Positions 54,335-60,692 of a stretch of 64,000 bases of DNA are shown piece by piece. The notes below the pieces were generated by a model. It did no database searches and had not been told where the DNA came from. It worked only from the letters and a program-made list of their open reading frames with translations. Numbering within the stretch: the stretch's first letter is position 1; the number at the start of each line of letters is the position of its first letter. This DNA is from an uncultured Lewinella sp. (GTDB lineage Bacteria; Bacteroidota; Bacteroidia; Chitinophagales; Saprospiraceae): positions 20,947 to 84,946 of the forward strand of contig CALMYQ010000058.1 of the NCBI GenBank assembly GCA_937873655.1, written 5' to 3'. The position numbers and the translations under genes are program-made.

Positions 54335-56356
54335 GTGGAATTTCAACTCAACTCTCCTTTCTCGCCGACCGGAGACCAACCGACTGCCATTGAACAGCTG
54401 GTCGACGGACTCAATTCCGGGGAACGGGCCCAGGTGCTCCTGGGGGTTACCGGCTCGGGTAAGACGTTTACCGTCGCCAATGTGATTGCCGAGGTCAACC
54501 GGCCTACCCTGGTCCTGACCCACAATAAAACCCTGACGGCCCAATTGTACGGAGAGTTATGCGAATTCTTTCCGGACAATGCCGTTGAATATTTTGTTTC
54601 CTACTACGACTATTACCAGCCGGAAGCCTACCTGTCGGTAACCGATACCTTTATTGAAAAAGACCTTTCGATCAACGAAGAAGTAGACAAACTGCGGTTG
54701 CGCGCTACGTCTTCGCTGCTTTCCGGTCGCCGGGATATCATCATCGTCGCTTCGGTTTCCTGCATTTACGGTATGGGCAACCCCGAAGATTATAAATCGG
54801 GGATCATTCGCCTCCACCGGGGGCAGGTTGTTTCGCAACGGCAATTCCTCTGGGATTTGACCGAAAGCCTGTATTCCCGAAACGACATCGAATTCCGTCG
54901 GGCCTCGTTCCGGGTCCGCGGAGATACGGTAGACATCAACCTGCCGTATGTGGACTACGCTTACCGGGTAACCTTCTTCGGCGACGAGATTGAGACCATC
55001 GAAATGATCGAGGTGGAATCGGGCAAGCGGGTCGAGACCATGGAAACGGCCGCCATTTTCCCGGCCAACCTCTATATAGCACCCAGAGAGCGGCTCCCCC
55101 AGATCATCCGCGAAATTGAAGATGAGCTTTTCGCCCAGGAAAAATACTTTGAAAAGGAGCGCCGCTATGTTGAGGCCCGCAGGATCCGGGAGCGTACGAC
55201 CTTCGACCTGGAAATGATCCGGGAGCTCGGCTATTGCAACGGGGTAGAGAACTACTCCCGGTTTTTCGACAACCGCAATCCCGGCACCCGGCCGTTCTGC
55301 CTGCTCGATTATTTCCCGGATGACTACCTGCTGGTCATTGACGAAAGTCACGTGACGATCCCGCAAGTCAGGGGCATGTACGGCGGCGACCGCGCCAGAA
55401 AGCTCAACCTGGTCAACTACGGCTTCCGCCTGCCTTCGGCGATGGACAACCGGCCGCTCAATTTCACGGAATTTGAAGGCCTGACCAATCAGGTCATTTA
55501 TGTCAGCGCAACCCCGGGGGATTACGAACTGGAGCAAACCGGCGGCATTCTGGTCGAACAATTGATCCGCCCGACCGGCCTGCTGGACCCGCCCATTGAA
55601 GTGCGTCCCAGTATCAATCAGATCGATGACCTGCTTGAGGAGATCGATGAGCGGATCAAACGGGAAGAACGGGTACTCGTCACTACCCTCACCAAGCGGA
55701 TGGCTGAGGAACTTACCCGGTATCTGAACAAACTCAGCATCAAAGTCCGCTACATTCACTCCGAGGTGGATACCATGGAGCGGGTGGAGATCATCCGCGA
55801 TCTCCGGCTCGGCGAATTTGACGTCCTGGTCGGCGTAAACCTGTTGCGCGAAGGTCTTGACCTGCCCGAAGTCAGCCTGGTCGCCATCATCGACGCGGAC
55901 AAAGAGGGTTTCCTTCGTAATGCCAGATCATTGACACAGACCGCCGGCCGGGCTGCCCGAAACGCCAACGGCCTGGTCATATTCTATGCCGATTCCCTGA
56001 CGGATTCCATGCGTACCACCATCGAGGAAACCAACCGGCGGCGCGCCATCCAGATGGCCTACAACGAAGAAAACGGCATCACGCCAAGAACCGTATCCAA
56101 ATCCCGCGAAGAGATCCTCAATCAACGGTCCATCCTCGATATCCGGGGCGGCAAACGCGCCTATATCGAGCCCGAGGAGGTCAGCGTTGCAGCCGACCCG
56201 CTTGTCGCTTACATGACCCGCGACCAGCTGGAGAAAATGATCGAGGAAACCGATCGCCGGATGAAGCAGGCGGCCAAGGACCTGGACTTCATTTCAGCCG
56301 CTCAATTCCGCGACGAGTTGTTTGCCCTCAGGAAACAGTTGAAAGAATCTGTCTGA
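54335..56356 (+). CDS. uvrB: Excinuclease ABC subunit B
   Basis: The helicase-like damage-verification subunit of nucleotide excision repair. There is no ATG near the family start. I choose the GTG at 54335 (reading MEFQLNSPFSPTGDQPTAIE), which gives 673 residues, the usual length; a TTG at 54299 would overlap the previous gene. Motifs: Walker A LLGVTGSGKTFTVAN, the beta-hairpin YYDYYQPEAYLSVTDTFIEK, DEAD-like VIDESHVTIPQ, NLLREGLDLPEVSLVAIIDA, QTAGRAARN, and the C-terminal UVR domain (EKMIEETDRRMKQAAKDLDF). Confidence 0.95.
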   Translation: MEFQLNSPFSPTGDQPTAIEQLVDGLNSGERAQVLLGVTGSGKTFTVANVIAEVNRPTLVLTHNKTLTAQLYGELCEFFPDNAVEYFVSYYDYYQPEAYLSVTDTFIEKDLSINEEVDKLRLRATSSLLSGRRDIIIVASVSCIYGMGNPEDYKSGIIRLHRGQVVSQRQFLWDLTESLYSRNDIEFRRASFRVRGDTVDINLPYVDYAYRVTFFGDEIETIEMIEVESGKRVETMETAAIFPANLYIAPRERLPQIIREIEDELFAQEKYFEKERRYVEARRIRERTTFDLEMIRELGYCNGVENYSRFFDNRNPGTRPFCLLDYFPDDYLLVIDESHVTIPQVRGMYGGDRARKLNLVNYGFRLPSAMDNRPLNFTEFEGLTNQVIYVSATPGDYELEQTGGILVEQLIRPTGLLDPPIEVRPSINQIDDLLEEIDERIKREERVLVTTLTKRMAEELTRYLNKLSIKVRYIHSEVDTMERVEIIRDLRLGEFDVLVGVNLLREGLDLPEVSLVAIIDADKEGFLRNARSLTQTAGRAARNANGLVIFYADSLTDSMRTTIEETNRRRAIQMAYNEENGITPRTVSKSREEILNQRSILDIRGGKRAYIEPEEVSVAADPLVAYMTRDQLEKMIEETDRRMKQAAKDLDFISAAQFRDELFALRKQLKESV

Positions 56357-56405
56357 GTTCGACTAACGCCATCATCGTTGATACCGACAATAATACCATC
56401 CCGCA

Positions 56406-57137
56406 ATGAAAGCCATGATCTTTGCCGCCGGTTTGGGGACCCGCCTCCGCCCCCTGACCAACGACCGACCAAAAGCCCTGGTGGAAGTGTCCGGCATCCC
56501 GCTATTGGAAATTGCCATCAGGCGACTGTCTATGGCCGGATTCGACGAGATCATGATCAATATCCACCATTTCGGCGACAAGGTGATTTCCTTTTTGAAT
56601 GACAGCGACTATTTCGGCCGGAAAATCTACTTCTCGGATGAAAGAGATCTTCTGCTTGATACCGGCGGTGGCCTGAAAAAAGCGCGCTGGTTTTTCGGCG
56701 ACGAACCCTTTCTCGTGCACAATGTCGATATCCTCACAGATCTTGACCTGAAGGCATTCTACGACCACCATATGAACAGCGGCGCAACGGCCACCGTGGC
56801 TGTCCGGAACAGGAACAGTTCCCGGCAATTCCTGTTTGATCCTGAAAACCGGCTATCCGGCTGGCAAAACGTCAAAACCGGCGAACAACGCATCTGCCGC
56901 CCACAACCTGACCTAACCCCTCAATCCTTCAGCGGCATCCACGTGATCAGCCCGGATTTGTTCCGGTTCTTTCCGGCCGACAAACGGGTTTTTTCCATGA
57001 TTGACGTTTACCTGGCGGCATGCGGCGACACAACGATCTACGCCTACAACCACGACTCCTCCAACTGGCTTGACGTCGGAACCCTCGAATCCCTTGATCG
57101 CGCTGCAGGCCTTCTCCGGCACCTGCCGCTGGAATAG
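56406..57137 (+). CDS. Sugar-1-phosphate nucleotidyltransferase (MurU-like)
   Basis: A 243-residue NTP-transferase. It opens with AMIFAAGLGTRLRPLTNDRP and KALVEVSGIPLLEIAIRRLS, the nucleotide-binding loop of the family, and has NVDILTDLDLKAFYDHHMNS as the metal/sugar-site segment. The size and lack of a C-terminal left-handed helix domain fit N-acetylmuramate-alpha-1-phosphate uridylyltransferase (MurU) of cell-wall recycling, or a related mannose-1-phosphate guanylyltransferase. I cannot separate these from sequence alone. The last 94 bp overlap, tail to tail, the end of the DUF2851 gene. Confidence 0.85.
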   Translation: MKAMIFAAGLGTRLRPLTNDRPKALVEVSGIPLLEIAIRRLSMAGFDEIMINIHHFGDKVISFLNDSDYFGRKIYFSDERDLLLDTGGGLKKARWFFGDEPFLVHNVDILTDLDLKAFYDHHMNSGATATVAVRNRNSSRQFLFDPENRLSGWQNVKTGEQRICRPQPDLTPQSFSGIHVISPDLFRFFPADKRVFSMIDVYLAACGDTTIYAYNHDSSNWLDVGTLESLDRAAGLLRHLPLE

Positions 57138-58450
57138 GCAATCCACGGTTCCTCCGACTGGGTAGCATCGGCTTCCTCAGCGCGTTTCAGAATGGCGCAA
57201 CCAACAGCGCATTCCAGGCATCGTTTCTTATCGCAATAATTGTTTTTCAACTGCAAGAGGGCCTGGGAATCCAGTGCGGACTCCGCTTTTAATCCCAGCT
57301 CCGCCCACTGGTGGATAATGGCGTTTTCCTCAGCGGGGGTTTCTTCCAATAGGGTCAGCGCTTTCTCCCGGAAGCGCAATTCATCCCGCTCTTTGCCGAA
57401 CAGGAACAGAAACGGTGCGATTGTATTGAGCACAAAGGAATGAATGGTCGAAGATCCCAGCGATTTCCGCTTAGGCGAAGATTCTCGGTCGAACAGATAA
57501 TGAGTTTGCCAATAGCTGGAGATCTTGAGTTCGAACATATTCTCGATCTCCCTCAGGTTGTCGGCGGCCAGGACCTTGCTGAACAAATGGGAGCTCTGGT
57601 GGATGAGCATGGCCAGCTGTGCGATCCGGACGGTTGGGAAATTGGCCGGCCGCATGCGCAGGAATTTCCATTGATCCGGGTTGATCGGATCCAGCTTGTA
57701 CTTTTGTTTCAGGAACCGGTATTCCTTTTGCAATTTCTGCGGGTATTCGTCCTGAAAATCCGGTTCCAGCATGCCCGCCTGCCCAAACAGCAGTGCTTCC
57801 AGTTGGAATAGATTATCCCGGTGTTTGGCCAGGATCTTGAGCGGCATGGCCCGGGCGAGTTGCTCAAAGGCATCGGCATTCACTTTTACGCCGAAATTCC
57901 AGGCCAGGGTCTGGTAAAAGGTCTGTTCCCAATCCTTTCGGTTGGCTTTCAGGCACTCGGCGATCCGGACGGACCGATTTTCCAGGCGTTCGACCATGAG
58001 CCGGTCCAGCCAGAGCCGTTTTACGATTTTCTCTACTTCATGGAACTGGTGCTGGCAGGCGATCCAATGCTCGTTGTGGAGCATCCGGTGGTAGGTTTTG
58101 AACACTTCCGGGTAGATCCGCCTTCGGAGCTCCAGGCAGGGGATCCGTTCCCCGCTTTTCCGGAATATGGGGACATCTTCTTCCAGGACAACGTGCAGGA
58201 TGACGTTGTCATAGGCCGGGTCGCCGGAATGCTGGTGTTGCAGCCAATCGGACGAACGCAGGTGCATTTCCACATTGCCGGCCCAGAAAGTATTGCCGAT
58301 GCGGAGTTGGGCATTCAGGAAATCGGGCCCGCCGTCGCGGTTGAGTTCGCCGGATTTGAGGATATCCACTGATTGTCCGTCGGTGGTTTGCAAATGGGAG
58401 AGGTCAAAGCGCCGCAGGCGCCACACGTAGTGCAGGAGTTCTTCTTTCAT
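57044..58450 (-). CDS. DUF2851 family protein
   Basis: A 468-residue soluble protein starting at the ATG at 58450 (MKEELLHYVWRLRRFDLSHL). The frame upstream to 58768 only reads through repeats. The family block LKSGELNRDGGPDFLNAQLR, GNVEMHLRSSDWLQHQHSGD, DNVILHVVLEEDVP is diagnostic; the nuclease-like GNVEMH and H..SGD residues suggest a metal-dependent fold, but the function is unknown. Family members end soon after the cysteine pair in KKRCLECAVGCAILKR. Here the frame runs about 40 residues further (APEEPW-like, then arginine-rich), entering the convergent nucleotidyltransferase gene, probably after loss of the original stop codon. Confidence 0.85.
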   Translation of the reverse strand: MKEELLHYVWRLRRFDLSHLQTTDGQSVDILKSGELNRDGGPDFLNAQLRIGNTFWAGNVEMHLRSSDWLQHQHSGDPAYDNVILHVVLEEDVPIFRKSGERIPCLELRRRIYPEVFKTYHRMLHNEHWIACQHQFHEVEKIVKRLWLDRLMVERLENRSVRIAECLKANRKDWEQTFYQTLAWNFGVKVNADAFEQLARAMPLKILAKHRDNLFQLEALLFGQAGMLEPDFQDEYPQKLQKEYRFLKQKYKLDPINPDQWKFLRMRPANFPTVRIAQLAMLIHQSSHLFSKVLAADNLREIENMFELKISSYWQTHYLFDRESSPKRKSLGSSTIHSFVLNTIAPFLFLFGKERDELRFREKALTLLEETPAEENAIIHQWAELGLKAESALDSQALLQLKNNYCDKKRCLECAVGCAILKRAEEADATQSEEPWIAYSSGRCRRRPAARSRDSRVPTSSQLEESWL

Positions 58451-58476
58451 TGAGCGCGTGGTTTTAGGTATTGGAG

Positions 58477-58521
58477 GATTCGAGGATCTGGTGATTCGAG
58501 GATCTGGTGATTCGAGGATTT
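58477..58521. repeat. 16-bp tandem repeat upstream of DUF2851
   Basis: GATTCGAGGATCTGGT occurs twice in full (58477-58492, 58493-58508) and a third, partly changed copy follows. It lies 27 bp before the DUF2851 start and marks the beginning of the repeat-rich interval. Confidence 0.85.
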
Positions 58522-58927
58522 GATTAAAACGCTTCCTGCAAAATTCAGCCTCGCGTCCTACAACAGATTTATGGTGTTGATTGCAAATATAACGGCAATG
58601 GACTAAAAATGCAATTTTTTGTGCTATTTTTTTTAATTTTAAAACAAAAAAATAAAACAGTGATTTGCTGACTACTCTGGGCTCAAACAGTATTCTGTGC
58701 GGCCACTGCATTCCAGCCAATGTTTTATCCTTCGCACCTTCAAGCTGTTTGATGGAGTAAATGTCCAAAAGAGCGAGTGGTTTTGATTGCCTGGCAGCCC
58801 ATCTTTGCCTTGACTTTTCGGGCCGGGCTCAAACAGTATTCTGTGCGGCCACTCCATTCCGGCCAATTTTTTAACGGCCCATCTGCTGATGCCGGGCCAT
58901 CGCTGGGGGCGTTCGTTTTAAATTGAT
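58522..58927. repeat. Gene-free interval with a 50-bp direct repeat (58679-58728 and 58825-58874)
   Basis: No credible gene. 58600-58660 is a long A/T-rich run. Two copies of a ~50-bp segment beginning GGGCTCAAACAGTATTCTGT lie 146 bp apart and differ at only a few positions. Short minus-strand frames through them (for example HRILFEP) merely translate the repeat. Confidence 0.8.
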
Positions 58928-59051
58928 GCTTGATATTCCCGGAATTTCCTTACAACGGGCTTTTCCAGAATCGACGGCCGCCTCACTTTTACATTTCGCA
59001 TTTTTTCTTTTACATTTTGCATTTGCCGCTCTGCCTCCAGTTTCAACTATG

Positions 59052-59080
59052 ACACAAGTCAAAGACTTGGAGGTATCCGC
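59052..59080 (-). repeat. Dispersed 29-bp hairpin repeat, copy 1
   Basis: Reads, on the minus strand, GCGGATACC then CAAGTCTTTGACTTG, a 6-bp stem with a 3-nt loop. Identical to 59233-59261 and 25 of 29 positions match 63747-63775 on the plus strand. Confidence 0.75.
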
Positions 59081-59232
59081 TGCGGGACAGAGTCCCTGGC
59101 GAACAGTGCTTGATATTTCCGGAGCTTCCTTACAACGGGCTTTTCCAGAATCGACGGCCGCTTCTACTTTTACATTTCGCATTTTTTCTTTTACATTTTG
59201 CATTTGCCGCTCTGCCTCCAGTTTCAACTATG

Positions 59233-59261
59233 ACACAAGTCAAAGACTTGGAGGTATCCGC
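59233..59261 (-). repeat. Dispersed 29-bp hairpin repeat, copy 2
   Basis: The same element as at 59052-59080, carried in the second unit of the tandem duplication. Confidence 0.75.
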
Positions 59262-59288
59262 TGCGGGACAGCGTCCCTGGCGAACGGT

Positions 59289-59588
59289 AAAAAATGATGA
59301 TTTGCTGACCAATCTGGTCCTTTTGACTGGCAATGGCTTACCAATCCCTCCTCCGCTGTGCGGATCCGGGCTTAGCAATCCGGGGCCTCAAATCAACCTC
59401 CGGCGGCCGTAGCTCCAAAAGAGCGAAGGCAGTCTCCGGCCGCAGAAGCTCCCGGCGAAGGCGGTCTCCGGCGGCCATAGCTCCAAAAGAGCGAAGGCAG
59501 CAAATCCACAAATCAACACATCCACGAATCAACAACCGATCAAAAGTCCCTATATTTACTCCAAATTCGGATCCATAAAACCTCAGCC
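59289..59588. repeat. Leader of the SIR2 gene with 34-bp imperfect repeats (59399-59500)
   Basis: TCCGGCGGCC..AGCTCCAAAAGAGCGAAGGCAG-type units occur at 59399-59432 and 59467-59500 with one difference, and a diverged third unit lies between. They are followed by two short ATCCACRAATCAAC copies near 59505-59535. No TAnnTTTG box was found before the SIR2 gene, whose promoter I cannot place. Confidence 0.7.
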
Positions 59589-60692
59589 ATGGCGGACACC
59601 TACCCGAAAATTGATTGGGATTTTATCCTGGAGACCATCAAAGCGGAGAAATGCATTCTCTTTGTCGGGCCCGAGTTGTACCGGGATGAAACGGGCCGCT
59701 CCCTGGACGAGCAGCTCGGCGATTTTCTGGAGGTACCGCACAACCCGGATATTCAAGCCTGGTACGAGCGCGACGGCCTTTTCCTGTTCACCAGCGGCGC
59801 CAAAAAGACCACCTCCTATTATAAGATCAAGCACTTTTACAACCAATCTTTTCCGAAGGCCGAAACGCTGCTGGAAAAGCTGGCGGTTATTCCGTTCCAT
59901 TTTATCATCTCCATCCTGCCGGATAAAAAATGTGCGGAAGCGTTTGAACGGGCCGACGTGCCGGTGAACTCGGGGTTTTACTGGAAAAAACAGGCCGAGG
60001 ACCAGTCCGTCAAATCTCCGTCGGCCCGGAGCCCGCTCGTATACAACCTCTTCGGCTCCATCGACCGCCAGGAATCCATGGTGCTGACCCACGACGACCT
60101 CTTTGAATACTTCGAGTCCGTTTTTCAGGAAAACAGCATTCCGGAAAAGCTGAAGTTGAATATCAGGAATGCCCATAATTTCATTTTCCTGGGGCTGGAC
60201 TTCGAAAAATGGTACATGCAGTTGTTGCTGCGCATCCTCCACCTGCACAACGAGAAAGACGAGTTCATGCGGTACGCCGCCAACCAGCGGATATCCGATG
60301 AATTGAGAACTTTCTGTTTTCAGCAATTCAGGATCGAATTCGTGGCTGACCGGCCCGATACTTTTGTGGATGAGCTTGCCGCCCGTTGCGCCGCCGCCGG
60401 GGTTGTTCGCGAAAAGCGGGAAAAAAGGGGCACCCTGATCGATAGTCTTGTGAAATTGCTGGAAAAAGACCGGCTGGAAGAGGTATTTACCCGGTTTTCG
60501 GCCTTCCTGGACAAAGTGGGCGAAGCCGGTGAGAACCTGGCCGACGACCTCCTGCTGCTGTCCAACCGACACAAGCGACTGGAAAGAAAAATCCGCCAGG
60601 GCGTATTGGCAACCGCCGACGCCGGTGTGGAAACCAACCAGATCCGCCTGTCGCTGCTGGAACTCCTGAAAGAAGCTAAAACCCTGGAATGA
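59589..60692 (+). CDS. SIR2-like protein with C-terminal effector-associated domain (EAD11-like)
   Basis: A 367-residue soluble protein. The N-terminal ~260 residues follow a SIR2-like (sirtuin-fold) plan: KCILFVGPELYRDETGRSLD, VYNLFGSIDRQESMVLTHDD and NFIFLGLDFEKWYMQLLLRI. The residues that should be catalytic are changed: Phe155 replaces the histidine of LHGS, and the usual Asn-Tyr-Asp of the NAD site reads SILPD. It may therefore bind rather than hydrolyse NAD. Residues ~280-367 (LIDSLVKLLEKDRLEEVFTR to LSLLELLKEAKTLE) match an effector-associated domain of the EAD11 type, an adaptor linking effectors to STAND NTPases. The stop overlaps the next gene by 4 bp. Confidence 0.8.
   Translation: MADTYPKIDWDFILETIKAEKCILFVGPELYRDETGRSLDEQLGDFLEVPHNPDIQAWYERDGLFLFTSGAKKTTSYYKIKHFYNQSFPKAETLLEKLAVIPFHFIISILPDKKCAEAFERADVPVNSGFYWKKQAEDQSVKSPSARSPLVYNLFGSIDRQESMVLTHDDLFEYFESVFQENSIPEKLKLNIRNAHNFIFLGLDFEKWYMQLLLRILHLHNEKDEFMRYAANQRISDELRTFCFQQFRIEFVADRPDTFVDELAARCAAAGVVREKREKRGTLIDSLVKLLEKDRLEEVFTRFSAFLDKVGEAGENLADDLLLLSNRHKRLERKIRQGVLATADAGVETNQIRLSLLELLKEAKTLE

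Larger units (their letters stand above)
58928..59288. repeat. Tandem duplication of a 180-bp unit
   Basis: Copy A 58928-59107 (180 bp) and copy B 59108-59288 (181 bp) match at all but about ten positions. Each contains two TTTTACATTT-type sub-repeats and one copy of the CAAGTC/GACTTG hairpin repeat. Open frames on both strands (up to about 120 codons) show the same internal repetition and no protein-like variety, so I treat them as non-coding. Confidence 0.9.

Noticed and set aside
58871..59378. Repetitive frames on both strands in the 180-bp tandem (for example the AKCKRKNAKCK series)
   Set aside because: They simply translate the tandem duplication; the two copies have the same odd composition and no start signals.
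58477..59535. Possible CRISPR array upstream of the SIR2 gene
   Set aside because: Repeats are contiguous or at unequal distances, of differing lengths, and lack regular unique spacers; no cas genes are present.
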